Position numbers and translations under genes: made by a program. Below the pieces are notes generated by a model. It was not told where the DNA came from. It saw only the letters and a program-made list of their open reading frames with translations, and searched no databases. DNA of 64,000 bases from Sthenelais limicola. Taxonomy: Eukaryota; Annelida; Polychaeta; Phyllodocida; Sigalionidae. Numbering within the stretch: position 1 is the stretch's first letter; each line of letters starts with the position of its first letter. The stretch lies in assembly GCA_942159475.1 (NCBI GenBank), contig OW804096.1, forward strand, positions 9,479,836 to 9,543,835, read 5' to 3'. This document shows, piece after piece, positions 24,208 to 35,298 of this stretch.

Positions 24208-24509
24208 ATGAGCTGTGCTAATTGAAGAAAAGGGGATTGAAGGGTGTTTTAAAACATGTCCTACATGTTGCAAACTGCCGAATCTGCACATTATTCATCT
24301 CGTTATATTCTTATAAAGTTAATTTATATAAATGCAAAATCTGTAGGCATTTAGGAGAATATGTGATGGGATAACTTATAGAATTACAAGTATGTTTCAT
24401 CATAAATGATTAAAATATCCAAATAAGTGTTACTTCGTCCTAGTAGAAAGCCACAAGTGCAAGTGGTATTAATGAAGTCCTAACGATTGGTGATAGGGGA
24501 TTTGCATGT

Positions 24510-24744
24510 GGGTCAGATTTACAGAAAATGTACAATTCAAATTCGCCATTCCTCTCAAATAACCCAAATTTCAGACGAAAATAAAGTTCAAAATACAGTT
24601 CAACCTAACCAAACAGATTGCTAGAATCAATGTAATGCCGAATATACTCGAATTTACCTTGTATTGACCAAATTGCAGCCTGACATAGCAGAATTTAGTA
24701 AATGTGTACAGCTGCCAATTATACATTTTCTGTAAATCTGACCC
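24510..24744 (+). mobile_element. GTCAG MITE, subfamily A (nested)
   Basis: Full length. ATGT precedes it, and ATGT recurs four bases beyond the right end after an extra ACAT. Confidence 0.82.
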
Positions 24745-24991
24745 ACATATGTATCACTGCGCATCTCTATTGCATATATGTATGCTGGGATGAACTCATG
24801 GTTTACATACAAATATTTAGCAACATTTTTATAGAAAAATGCAAGGATCGTTTCACCAATATCAAAACTTCTATTAACGGTGTATAAAATCAAATGCACG
24901 ATGTGAAAGATGAAGTTCTGTTTTATGGAACCATATAAAACACATGGCTATTGACAAGAGATCACTGTCTAATAGTCCATGCTGAACATTT

Positions 24992-25226
24992 GGGTCAGAT
25001 TTTCAGAAAATGTACAATTCAACTTCGCCAATCTTGTCAAATAACCCCAATTTCAGACAAAATTAATGTTCAAAATACAGTTCAACATAACCAAACCGAT
25101 TGCTAGAATCAATGCAATGCCGAATATTCTTGAATCTACCAAATATTGGCCAAATTGTAGCCTAATTTAGCAGAATTTACTAAATGTGTACAGCTGCCAA
25201 TTGTACATTTTCTGAAAATCTGAACC
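24992..25226 (+). mobile_element. GTCAG MITE, subfamily A (nested)
   Basis: Full length with a mutated right end (GAACC for GACCC). Flanks ATTT and ATGA do not match, consistent with decay. Confidence 0.8.
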
Positions 25227-25488
25227 ATGACATGCTTGCTATATCTGGGACATACAACGCCCATAATTCCAATTGAATCAATTGTGTTTAATATATACCA
25301 TCCGTTTAAAATGGTACTATTCTCATTTGTATTTTGTATAAGGCAACGCATGAAATATATAGCTTCGCGGACAGTTATGCGTTTTTTCCTCTTCCTCGAT
25401 GAAATGAATTATTTTGTTAAATGTGTATGGCCAATAAAAATGTTTTTAAAAAAAAGATTCAAGATCGTGGACAAGCAAATTTATTCGA

Positions 25489-25703
25489 GTACAACTGGCC
25501 TTCACCAATCCTCCCAGATAACCCGAATTTAAGACGGCAATCAGGTTCAAAATACAGTTTAACATAACCAGACAGATTGATTAAATGAATACAGTACAGA
25601 ATATTTTCAGATATACCTAGTATTTATCAATTTTCACTCTAATTTAGCAGAATTTGATAGATGTGTAGAACTGTAGATTGTGCATTTTCTGAAAATCTGA
25701 CCC
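25489..25703 (+). mobile_element. GTCAG MITE, subfamily D, 5'-truncated
   Basis: Left terminal repeat missing; it begins within the GTACAACTGGCC region. Interior GACGGCAATCAGG and right terminus intact. Confidence 0.75.
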
Positions 25704-25760
25704 AAGGAATTTATCTCACCTATTTACAGCATCGTAAATCTTGAATTATTTTTTGTATAA

Positions 25761-25994
25761 GGGTCAGATTTTCAGGAAATGTACAATTGGCCTTCACCAA
25801 TTCTCTCAAATAAAATATTTAAGACAAGAATCAGGTTCAAAATACTGTTCAACATAACCAAACAGACTTCTTGAATCAAGGCAATACCAAATATACCCAT
25901 ATATACCTATAGTGTTGATGATTTTTCGTCCAATTTAGCAGAATTTACAAAATATGTTGATCTGCCAATTGTACATTTTGTGAAAATCTGACCC
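25761..25994 (+). mobile_element. GTCAG MITE, subfamily C
   Basis: Full length with TSD ATAA. Confidence 0.9.
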
Positions 25995-26126
25995 ATAAAC
26001 TTCTTTATATTTCTCTTTATTAGCTTGTACTGAGAAAGATGTAACATACATGATGGCATAGCTGAATAAAACAGTCAAAACAAAAATACCTTCGCTCATA
26101 TTCTTTATTGTTATATTTATTGTAAC

Positions 26127-26190
26127 AAGTCATAAGTCGCAAAAATGATATTTTTGCAAATGTTTTTCCGTAAGAATCCTTGCTCAGAAT
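26127..26190 (+). mobile_element. TGTGATG MITE fragment
   Basis: Only the subterminal segment AGTCATAAGTCGCAAAAATG and some following bases are present. Confidence 0.5.
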
Positions 26191-26221
26191 TTGTTTTATC
26201 GTTGAGGTGTTTAACGCTGGT

Positions 26222-26290
26222 AAGGGCCTTATCCACTAAGCCGATTCTCATGAGATTCCCAGGGAATTTAGTGGAAAAGACCTACTGCAG
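26222..26290 (+). mobile_element. Half of an AAGGGCC..TCCACTAA foldback element
   Basis: Left arm only, with AAGGGCCTTATCCACTAAGC and the ATTTAGTGGAAAAG centre. Complete copies lie at 32763-32873, 52024-52126 and 61859-61968. Confidence 0.55.
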
Positions 26291-26340
26291 CATGAATACA
26301 TGTAATTGCAAGACTGTGTATTGCGTCTATAGATGCATAT

Positions 26341-26578
26341 GAGTCAGATTTTCAGAAAATGTACAATTCACCTTCACCAATCCTCTCAAATAACCCACAT
26401 TTAAGACAAAAATAAAGTTCAAAATGCAGTTGAACATAACAGAACTGACAGAACTTTAAATCAATGCGATACCAAATATACTCAGATATACCCGGTATTC
26501 ATCATTTTTCTGCTTAATTTAGGAGAATTTCCCAAATGTATAGAGCTGCCAATTGTACATTTTCTGAAAATCTGACCC
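26341..26578 (+). mobile_element. GTCAG MITE, subfamily B
   Basis: Full length. Flanks ATAT and CTAA do not match. Confidence 0.82.
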
Positions 26579-26659
26579 CTAATGCGTTAAGAAGAAGGGG
26601 ATCTTTGTGTTTGGAGATGATAATTGCAGATTGCTGCAAGCTTCCACAGATAAGCAAGA

Positions 26660-26742
26660 CTCCAGTCCAGGCCAAAAACCCTCAGATCAGATAAGAATAA
26701 TGTGTAGATCTGGCAATTGTACATTTTCTGACGATTTGACCC
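26660..26742. mobile_element. Composite fragment of two elements
   Basis: Contains a piece of the 57550-type element (CCCTCAGATCAGATAAGAAT) fused to the right terminus of a GTCAG MITE (GGCAATTGTACATTTTCTG). Confidence 0.5.
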
Positions 26743-26861
26743 ATATATCACACATATTCACAGAACGTGAATGTTTTCATGTGTCATCTAATATTGACAG
26801 AATTTGGCCAATAGCATGTGAAAGCACGATCTCTTAACGGAACAAGGGAAAACATGTATAT

Positions 26862-27096
26862 GGGTCAGATCGTCAGAAATTGTACAATTGGCAATTCTAT
26901 ACATTTAGTGAATTCTGCTAAATTCTGCTAAAAAAAGATGAATACCGAGTATATCTGAGTATATTTGGTTTTGTGTTGGTTTAATATATCTCTTCTGCTA
27001 TGTTAAACTGAGTTTTGAACCTTATTTTTGTCTTAAATCTAGGTTATTTGAGAGGATTGGTGAAGGTGAATTGTACATTTTCTGAAAATCTGACCC
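26862..27096 (-). mobile_element. GTCAG MITE, subfamily B-like
   Basis: TSD ATAT on both sides. A diverged middle with a repeated AATTCTGCTAAATTCTGC segment. Confidence 0.88.
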
Positions 27097-27271
27097 ATAT
27101 GATTTAGCCATAAGTGAATGATTAAGCCATAAGTGAATCCTCTGTTTGTGTACAAGATTAACAAGATTAACAATTAACAATAAAACTAGATAGATCTATG
27201 TCATGATAAGTATAGCAATAGGCAGGAGTAAAACAACAAGGTTGACATTTGCCAAGCCTATATATACATGT

Positions 27272-27506
27272 GGGTCAGATCTTCAGAAAATGTACAATTC
27301 ACCTTCACCGATCCTCTCAAATAACCCTAATTTCAGACGAAAATAATGTTCAAAATACAGTTCAACCTAACCAAACAGTTTGCTAGAATCAATGCAATGC
27401 CAAATATACTCGAATTTACCTAATATTGACCAAATTGCAGACTAATTTAGCTAAATTTACTAAATGTGTACAGCTGCCAATTGTACATTTTCTGAAAATT
27501 TGACCC
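27272..27506 (+). mobile_element. GTCAG MITE, subfamily A
   Basis: Full length with TSD ATGT. Confidence 0.9.
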
Positions 27507-27698
27507 ATGTAGGAGAATGAGGAGATCTCTTCTGTTCCTATTTTTCACCTTGTAAATGTGATACCTCCCCTGCTGGCACACACTGAAGGGCCGGACAACC
27601 CAATATTGATATCATCGCCCCCTCTGGTGGGCAGAAGTGACATGAGACCCGCGACAAGGCTATAGACCTGCTGCCGCATGGAAACAGATGCTGCAGGT

Positions 27699-27932
27699 GG
27701 GTCAGATTTTCAGAAAATGTACAATTGGCAGCTGTACACATTGAGTAAATTCCGCTAAATTAGGCTGGAATTTGGTCAATACTAGGTAAATTCGAGTATA
27801 TTCGGCATTGCATTGATTCTAGCAATCTGTTTGGTTAGGTTGAACCGTATTTTGAAGTTTATTTTCGTCTGAAATGTGGGTTATTTGAGAAGATTGGCAA
27901 ATTGAATTGTACAATTTCTGAAAATCTGACCC
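27699..27932 (-). mobile_element. GTCAG MITE, subfamily A
   Basis: Full length with the GC-containing TSD AGGT on both sides, showing that targets need not be pure A/T. Confidence 0.9.
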
Positions 27933-27969
27933 AGGTGCAGCTGTGAGAACACTGCCTACATTAGCCTAG

Positions 27970-29140
27970 GCTGTGGGGGAGAGGAGGGGAGACAGGGAGA
28001 GGTGGGGAGAGGGACAGGGAGCAGGAGAGGAGGGGAGACAGGGAGAGGTGGGGAGAGGGACAGGGAGCAGGAGAGGTGGGGAGACAGGGAGAGGTGGGGA
28101 GAGGGACAGGGAGCGGGAGAGGTGGGGAGACAGGGAGAGGTGGGGAGAGGGACAGGGAGCGGGAGAGGTGGGGAGACAGGGAGAGGACAGGGAGCGGGAG
28201 AGGTGGGGAGACAGGAAGAGGGATAGGTGAGCAGAGGAGGTGGACAGGTAAAGGTGAGGAGAGAGGGGCAGGGAGAGGTGGGGAGACTGGCAGGGAGAGG
28301 AGAGGAGAGGAGACGGACAGGAAGAGGATAGGAGAGGAGAGACAGTGAGAGGGAGAGGGAGAGGAGAGGGAGAGGAAAGAAAGACAGTAAGAGAGAGAGG
28401 TTGGGAGGGCATAGGAGATGACAGACATAGGGACAGAGAGAGGTGGCGAGAGGACGGGAAAAGGACAGGGAGAGGAGAGGAAAAGAAGAGGAGGGGGAGA
28501 GAGAGGCATTGAGAGAGAGGTGGGGAGAGGGAGTGAGAGGGGAGGAGACAGGCAGGGAGAGGAGAGGGACAGATGAACAGAGATAGGTGGGGAGGGGGGA
28601 GAAGGACAGGGAGAGAGAGGATAGGAGAAAAGTGGGAGAGGAGAGCGAGAGGATAGGAGAGAGAGAGAGGAGAGAAGAGGGACAGGGGCAGGGAGAAAGG
28701 GACAGGCAGAGAAAGAGAGAGAGGGGCGGGGAGAGGAGGGGAGACGGACAGGGAGAGGAGAGGCAGAGGAGAGGCAGAGAAGGGAGATTAGGAATGGGAG
28801 GAGGAGAGATAGCAAGCCAGAGCGAAAGGCGAGAAAAGACAGGAATAGGAGGTGAGAATAACTGAGTGGGAAAAGGATCGGAGATGATAGCAGAAGAACA
28901 GGAGAGAGAGGATAGGACCAGGAGGGTAAGGACAATGAATGGCAAGGGAAGAAAAAGTAGAGCTAAAGAGGGAAAACGAGGGGCAAGGAAAGAGAGATGG
29001 GGAAGGGCGAAGGGTAAGGCAAGTTGAAAGAGGAATAGCCAGATGGAGAGAGATGGTTAGAACAGGAGAAAGGGAGGAAGACAAAGGTAGAGGGAAGGAA
29101 AGAAGAGAGAAGGGGAGGGAGGGAGATAAATGGGAGTGAT
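27970..29140. repeat. Purine-rich tract with 46-bp minisatellite core
   Basis: From about 27970 to 28210, units of roughly 46 bp (GGGGAGACAGGGAGAGGTGG, then GGAGAGGGACAGGGAGC) repeat about five times. The tract then degrades into GAGAGG-rich sequence up to about 29140. Open frames of up to 329 codons on the opposite strand are Ser/Leu/Pro low complexity and appear in more than one frame, so they are not genes. Confidence 0.85.
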
Positions 29141-29159
29141 TGGCTGAGAAAAACAGAAA

Positions 29160-29525
29160 GGAACATAATTATACTAGCAAAGTACCCGTCCTCCGGACGG
29201 TCCCCCTCTCTCCCCACATTTCCCCCTCTCCCTCGTTTACCTCCCCCTCTTCTCTGTCCTTCATACCTGTTTTTCTCTCCCAACCCCATCTTTGATTTCC
29301 CCCGCCCCCTTTTCCCTCCCCTCTTCCTCTTGCTCCCCCTCCCCTCTTTCTTAAGGCCAATATAATATTTAATAGTTCACATGAAAAAACGCACTTCACT
29401 CTCCTACTCCTATGCATGTAGCACAGTCACCCTCTCTCCCCATACTTCCCCTCTCCCTCTTTTCCCTCCCTCTCTTCTCTGTTTTCCATACCTGTTTTTC
29501 TCTCCCAACCCTATCTCCCTATCTC
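29160..29525. repeat. Pyrimidine-rich partial direct duplication
   Basis: CTCCCCCTCTTCTCTGTCC-type sequence at about 29200-29290 recurs at about 29430-29520 with the shared ACCTGTTTTTCTCTCCCAAC. The stretch begins with TACTAGCAAAGTACCCG, reminiscent of starts of some dispersed retroelement tails, but no element boundary is clear. Confidence 0.45.
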
Positions 29526-29529
29526 CAGA

Positions 29530-30100
29530 GGGTCATAGGCTGCACTCTAAACAGTGTTAGGGTGGCGTCTTCAGTTGATACACAGAATAGGACGCTAGTG
29601 TCTTCCTATCGTATCAACAGAGGACGCAATAGCGTCCTCATGAGATGTTAGACGCATTTTGAGACGTTCTGCACATTAATCTAAGCAGCAAAACTATTTG
29701 GAGATGCTTAACATCACACCTGTAGATGCTAAACGTCACACTAAATGTAACATGCCCCTGATTAATTCTAATAAAACAGGAGTTCTATGCCATCTCTGAA
29801 GTTAGGTTTCCCTGGACGTAGTTTGTGGGAAATGACGTAGTATCTCACAGGGGCTTTCCCAGGTTATAAATAGAGTGTGGATATCCCGATTTAAAAAAGG
29901 CTTCAAAATCATATTTCCACCCCAAATACCCTCACAAACCACATACGACGACATCCAGAGAGGGGGGATTGACATCTACAGATGAGTAAAGTAGTTTGTA
30001 ATTCAACAATTTCCGAGAACATTCCGGACAAAGAAAACCTTCTTTCTACCATTTCTTTTCTACCTCCTTTCCTAGAAATCGCTCTAGCCTTATATTATAT
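29530..30100. other. Unassigned stretch
   Basis: No gene or repeat family recognised. It contains an imperfect inverted pair around 29570-29640 (GGACGCTAGTGTC and GACGCAATAGCGTCC). Confidence 0.35.
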
Positions 30101-30102
30101 GG

Positions 30103-30399
30103 ATATATCTATTATACACGCATTGCTCTGAAAACAACGTATCTAGAGTGATTTACGCATAGTGTGTATTTCACTAGTGATTTATGTGGCATTGTCATGG
30201 CAACCAATATGTTTTTTACTAAGATTACCAGTAAAATTCAAATTTATGACTAGATTTTTTACTATTTTCATGATTGAAAGCATGTATAATAAATCTGTGA
30301 ACTAACTCGTTGGTTTCAGTATTAGGATATTGCACTCGTTGCTATGCAACTCGAGAAATATTCAGACTCCTTCAACCAACTCATTAGTTAACCTGTATT
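30103..30399 (+). repeat. Dispersed repeat, copy 1
   Basis: About 300 bp shared with 53455-53751 in the same orientation, from CGCATTGCTCTGAAAACAAC to TTAGTTAACCTGTAT. Non-coding, no termini defined. It runs into a TGTGATG MITE. Confidence 0.6.
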
Positions 30400-30408
30400 T
30401 AATATATA

Positions 30409-30802
30409 TGTGATGTGTTTCAGGAAAATGAGTCATAAGTCGCAAAAAATAGATTTTGAGATACCATTATATTTGAAAAGATGAGATCAAGCCGATTCCA
30501 ATGATAGTAACAGTAGGACATCTAAATAAGTATTTCTATATTTTAACTTTGGTATTTCTATTTGTGAAAAAAAGTTTGAAACATGTATTTGTAAAGAAGC
30601 TAAATATACTGTATAAGATGACCTTAGAAATACATAGATGTACGTATTAGACTGTGCTGCAATTTGGTACATGTATTCAGGCTACAACAAGCGTTAACCA
30701 ACCCAAAAATGGGAACATTCCCACAAATACATCTAGTGAATAAATCACTTTGAAAAATATCAACTTTGCGACTTGTGACTCATTTCCCTGGAACACAACA
30801 CA
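30409..30802 (+). mobile_element. TGTGATG MITE
   Basis: Both terminal repeats present, the right one mutated. (AT)n flanks make the TA duplication ambiguous. Confidence 0.78.
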
Positions 30803-31030
30803 TATATATGTAATGTCCCTAGGTAGTGTTGAAGGGGAGAAATAATAACATTCTATCAAAGCCTATTATTACTCTAATTTATTGAGACGTTGGAGATATC
30901 TCATGATATTACACAAGCAGATCACTGGGTGTTGTTAATGATCTGGTACAATAGAGGTAAAGAAGAAAAAGTAAAGATAGTACAGTATTGTGATTAGTTC
31001 CACCTTGTGGAAAGTATCGAAACAATAATA

Positions 31031-31429
31031 TGTGATCTGTTTTAGGAAAATGAGTCATAAGCCGCAAAATATGGATTTTGAGATATCAGGATATTTGAAA
31101 AGGGGAGATCAAGCCGATTCCAATGATAGTAAACACTAGGGTACCTAACGTGTATTTCTATATTTTAAGTTTGATATTTTTATTTTTGAAAAACAAGTTT
31201 GCAATGTTTCTGGCTGGGTAAAGTAATTAAATATACTCAATATGAAGTCCTTCAAAACGCAATGATATATTTGATGCAATGTGCTGAAATTTGTTACATG
31301 GATTTCTATGACTATAAATGCTAAACCCTCTGAAAATTAGAACATTTCAATAAAGAGATCTTGTGGAAAAAACCCTTTGAAAAATATCCATTTTGCGACT
31401 TATGACTCATTTTCTTGAAACACATCACA
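31031..31429 (+). mobile_element. TGTGATG MITE, complete
   Basis: 399 bp with both termini and TA on both sides. Confidence 0.85.
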
Positions 31430-31589
31430 TATTATAGGCATGTATGTGTGAATCTTGCACGCGCAGTGTTCTCATGCAAGGTCATATATATATATGAAGA
31501 TATTAGTGCACATGTACTCTAGACCGAGCTGTAAGTAGTATAGGCAAATCTCCATTTGTCTCAGGCACGACACTCGAGAAAGACACTCT

Positions 31590-31750
31590 CCTCTTGCTCT
31601 TGCTTGCTATCTCTCCTCCTCCCACTCCTAATCTCCCTTCTTCTCGCCCTCTCCTCTGCCTCTCCTCTCCCTGTCTGTCTCCCCTCCTCTCCCCACCCCA
31701 CTCTCGCTCTGCCTGTCACTCTCTCCCTGCTCCTGTCCCTCTTCTCGCTC
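31590..31750 (-). repeat. Inverted duplicate of the 28660-28825 purine tract
   Basis: The order CTCCTCCCACTCCTAATCTC, CTCTGCCTCTCC, CTGTCTGTCTCCCC is the reverse complement of 28700-28810, including the non-repetitive AGATTAGGAATGGGAGG part. It is therefore a real duplication and not chance composition. Confidence 0.7.
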
Positions 31751-31756
31751 TACAAA

Positions 31757-31790
31757 AAGGTACAATTCACCTTCACCAACTCTCAATGAT
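31757..31790 (+). mobile_element. GTCAG MITE left-end fragment
   Basis: AGGTACAATTCACCTTCACC and a few more bases. It abuts the inverted purine duplicate. Confidence 0.45.
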
Positions 31791-31976
31791 GCAAATTAAT
31801 GTTGTGGAGAGAGGGAGAGAGAGACTTTGTATTAGATAGAAAGTAAGATCTGGGGGAGGACGGGGGTCACAAAATGTAAGTTCTACCGTGTAAAACCTGG
31901 ATTAAACTTATATGCCTATCTCCTGGGCAGGGAAAGGGAAGGGAGAAGGAGAGGGAGAGGGGGATCTAAAACAATA

Positions 31977-32212
31977 GAGTCCGATTTTCAGAAAATGTAC
32001 AATTGGCAGCTGTACATATTTAGTAATTTCTGCTAAATTGTGCTAAAAAAAAGATACATTTTTGGTATATCTGAGTATATTTGGTATCGCATTGATTTAA
32101 AGTATCAATTATAATATGTTAAACTGTATTTTGAAGCTCATTTCTGTCTTAAATGTGGATTATTTGAGAGGATTGGTGAAAGCGACTTGTACATTTTCTG
32201 AAAATCTGACCC
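31977..32212 (-). mobile_element. GTCAG MITE, subfamily B
   Basis: Full length with TSD AATA on both sides. Confidence 0.88.
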
Positions 32213-32433
32213 AATAAATGACTTGCATAATAGCCAAGTGTTTACAGGATAAACATATATAATTGTAGTAAACTCTTGTTTCATTCTTGTATCATCCATT
32301 TGTGTTTAATATTTTGAGGCCTGTAAGGAGCGAGGGATCTATTTCGTTTAGTCAACAACAAATTCCCAATTGTGATTGTGTAGTTGTTGCTGATTGGCGT
32401 GAAACAACCACAACCGATGAAACAGTCTGATAT

Positions 32434-32668
32434 GGGTCAGATTTTCAGAAAATGTACAATTGGCAGCTGTACACTTTTAGTAAATTCTGCTAAATTAAGT
32501 TGCACTTTGGCCAATACTAGGTAAATTCGAGTATATTTGGCATTGCATTGATTCTAGCAATCTGTTTGGTTAGGTTGAACTATGTTTTGGACTTTATTTT
32601 TGTCTGAAATTTAGGTTATTTGAGAAGATTGTTGAAGGTGAATTGTACATTTTCTGAAAATCTGACCC
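32434..32668 (-). mobile_element. GTCAG MITE, subfamily A
   Basis: Full length with TSD ATAT. Confidence 0.9.
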
Positions 32669-32762
32669 ATATACGGTTACAAGTCTGTTATAACTGTATA
32701 ACTGCCTTGAGTAGTCACTGCCCTGAGCTGTCTGGGGTTATAACAACCATAGACAGAGACTT

Positions 32763-32957
32763 AAGGGCTTTGTCCACTAAGACGATTCTCATGCGATTCT
32801 CACAGAATTTAGTGTAAAAGAGTCCTCTGCTGTGCAAAATCGCATGAGAATCGGTTTAGTGGACTAGGCCCTTAAGTCTGTACCTTGAATTTAGTGTAAA
32901 AGGGTCCTCTGCTGTGCAAAATCGCATGAGAATCGGCTCAGTGGACTAGGCCCTTAA
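32763..32957. mobile_element. AAGGGC..TCCACTAA foldback element with duplicated right half
   Basis: 32763-32873 is a complete foldback of about 111 bp (arms AAGGGCTTTGTCCACTAAG and TTAGTGGACTAGGCCCTT). Its right half is repeated once at about 32889-32957. Confidence 0.7.
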
Positions 32958-33133
32958 AAAGACTGATAACCTCCATTTCAACCCCTCAATGTCGGTCATT
33001 AATCCTTTAATGTTGAATATTGGCCTCCACCACTGCAACGCCCCCTGCTGGGCTTCCCAGTACGGACAATTTGTTACTGACCTCTCATTAGTTACATCAC
33101 AAACTGGTTGCTTGCATCATTTGTTTGATATAT

Positions 33134-33375
33134 GGGTGAAGTCACCAGAAAATGTACAATTCACATTCACCAATTCTCTCAAATAACCCAAATTTAAGAC
33201 GAAATTAAAGCTCTTAATAAATATCAACCTAACCAAACACCAAACAATGCAATTGAATCAATGCAATGCCTAATATACCCAAATTTAACTAGTATTGACC
33301 AAATTGTAGCTTAATTTAACAGGATTTACTAAATGTGTACAGCTGCCAATTGTACATTTTCTGAAGATCTGACCC
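33134..33375 (+). mobile_element. GTCAG MITE, subfamily A, variant left terminus
   Basis: Left end GGGTGAAGTCACCAGAAAAT. TSD ATAT. Lies 37 bp from the next copy in the same orientation. Confidence 0.88.
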
Positions 33376-33412
33376 ATATAACTGGTAACTTCCAGGCTGC
33401 GTACATATATAT

Positions 33413-33647
33413 GGGTCAGATTTTCAGAAAATGTACAATTCAGCTTCGCCAATCTTCTCAAATAACCCACATTTCAGACGAAAATAAAGCTCAAAATACA
33501 GTTCATCCTAACCAAACAGATTGCTAAAATCAATGCAATGCCGAATTTACTCGAATTTACCTAGTATTAGCCAGATTGCAGCCTAATTTTGCAGAATTTA
33601 CTAAATGTGTACAGTTGTGAATTGTACATTTTCTGGAAATGTGACCC
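33413..33647 (+). mobile_element. GTCAG MITE, subfamily A
   Basis: Full length with TSD ATAT. Confidence 0.9.
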
Positions 33648-33901
33648 ATATATGTACGCACCTGGAAGTCGGTTAAAGCTGCATTACCACCTAATTTCTG
33701 TCCCGAAATAGTCACAGTTTTCTATTTATTGAACAATTCATTCCCAGATAATAGAACATTTAAGGAATTTGGCCTGTTCTTTAAAACCTTATCAAAATCT
33801 AACCATATCCGAAATTATTTATGTTGGTGAACCCCCAAATTATTTCACTTTCTTCATCGCAGGGAATTATCAAGACAGAAATAATTGAAAAATAGGATTA
33901 A

Positions 33902-34101
33902 ACCCTGCCCACACACAGCCGATTTGCCCCCCGATTGCCCCACGATTTGGGTCTCCTGATGAATCTTAGGATTTTATTTCAAATTTTGGTTTATGTTTTT
34001 GAAATAACATAAACCATGGTTTGAAATGAAATCTTAGGATTCATCAGGAGACCCAAATCGGCGGGCAATCGGGGGGCAAATCGGCTGTGTGTGGGCAGGG
34101 T
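33902..34101. mobile_element. 200-bp foldback (long palindrome)
   Basis: Arms of about 75-80 bp are near-perfect reverse complements: ACCCTGCCCACACACAGCCG on the left pairs with CGGCTGTGTGTGGGCAGGGT on the right, followed inward by GCCCC-rich and GGGTCTCCTGATGAATC segments. Single copy here. Foldback MITE is the likeliest nature. Confidence 0.7.
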
Positions 34102-34215
34102 CTAAGTCAATTCATCTGTGACTGCAGCTTTAAGCTTCTGTGAAAGGGAAACCATAGTAGTCAGTGTGAAGGGAAAATGTAAAAGAGAGAAGGACAAGTG
34201 AGAGGTAGCATATAA

Positions 34216-34451
34216 GGGTAAGATTTTCAGAAAATGTACAATTGGCAGATCAACATATTTTGTAAATTCTGCTAAATTGGACAGAAGAATCATCAACACT
34301 AGGTATTATATGGGTGTATTTGGTATTGCCTTGATTCAAACAGTCTGTTTGGTTATGTTGAACAGTATTTTGAACCTGAGTTTTGTCTTACATTTGGGTT
34401 ATTTGAGAGGATTAGTGAAGGTCAATTGTACATTGTCTGAAAATCAGACCC
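34216..34451 (-). mobile_element. GTCAG MITE, subfamily C
   Basis: Full length with TSD ATAA. Confidence 0.9.
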
Positions 34452-34734
34452 ATAAGCAGGGAGGAGCAAGAGGAGGCATTACTGGTAATAGTGATCGGGA
34501 CAGGTTAGAATAGGTACCGAATTGGTTAAACAAAATTGAAAAAACAAGCTACACAATTTTGAATAATAGCCTAATCCCAGTCAATGTATACACATATATT
34601 GAAATCAGTATCGAATTGGTACCAGAAAGACATCATCATAATATTACACCCATTCATTCATACACGTGTTTTTCATGTTTGCCATGATTAGCAGATGTGT
34701 CCCTGAATGATCCGTGCTAAACCCGGGTCTCTCG

Positions 34735-35280
34735 CAGAATGATTCTGAGAGAGACTGAGAGTGAGAGAGGAAGCAACAGCGGCGAAAGGTGGAGGGTGGA
34801 GGAGGAGGTGGAGGCGGAGGCGGAGGAGGAGCGGCAGATTTTAAAGAATGCAGATGGCTTTAAGCAAAGCAGGTGGCCAACAGCCATCTCACAGTAGCCT
34901 GAGAGGGAGAGGGAGAGGGAGAGAGGGAGACGGGGAGAAAGAGAGAGAGAGAGAGAGGAGGGGGAGAGTGCTGTTGGTGCCGAATCTTGGCTCAGTAGTC
35001 GCTCTCCTCTCCACACACAGGGAAGGCTTCCCCCCAACAAGATGGGAGTAGGGAGGAGGCAAGCTTGTAGTGTAGTTATCATGCCTCCTTAGTGGGGCCA
35101 CATGTTGTCCCCTACATCCAACAGTGAAGCTGGGGTGATGGAGAGGTGGGAGGAGGGTGGGAGGAGGGTGGGGAGGATGGGGGAGGGAGGGATGAGGGGA
35201 GGGGGGGGCAGAGAGAAGAGGGAGGAAGAGAAGAAAGGGGGATAGACTGAAGTGGGTGTGGAGGAAGAGTGGAATGTGGG
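34735..35280. repeat. GAGA/GGAG purine-rich stretch
   Basis: (GGCGGA)n near 34805-34835, GAGAGG repeats near 34900-34975 and GGGAGG runs near 35140-35215. The unique piece 34975-35125 shows no recognisable gene. Confidence 0.6.
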
Positions 35281-35298
35281 AGAAGAGGATAGGAAGAG

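Larger units (their letters stand above)
24484..25292 (+). mobile_element. GGGGAGTTGCAT-type element split by two MITEs
   Basis: Three blocks match the element at 19800-20137 in order: about 24493-24509, 24745-24991 and 25227-25292. They are interrupted by GTCAG MITEs at 24510-24744 and 24992-25226, so this element is older than both insertions. Confidence 0.65.

Noticed and set aside
27956..28945. Open frames of more than 320 codons on the minus strand
   Set aside because: Pyrimidine/purine low-complexity DNA gives Ser/Leu/Pro polymers in two frames at once. No domain or start context.
33950..33975. Second hammerhead-like CTGATGA
   Set aside because: Not followed by a stem and GAAA. It lies in the arm of the 200-bp palindrome.
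34277..34513. Short frames starting in MITE copies that look conserved between loci (for example around 445-672 and 34277-34513)
   Set aside because: They recur because the MITE DNA recurs. Frames are broken in most copies and there is no coding signal.
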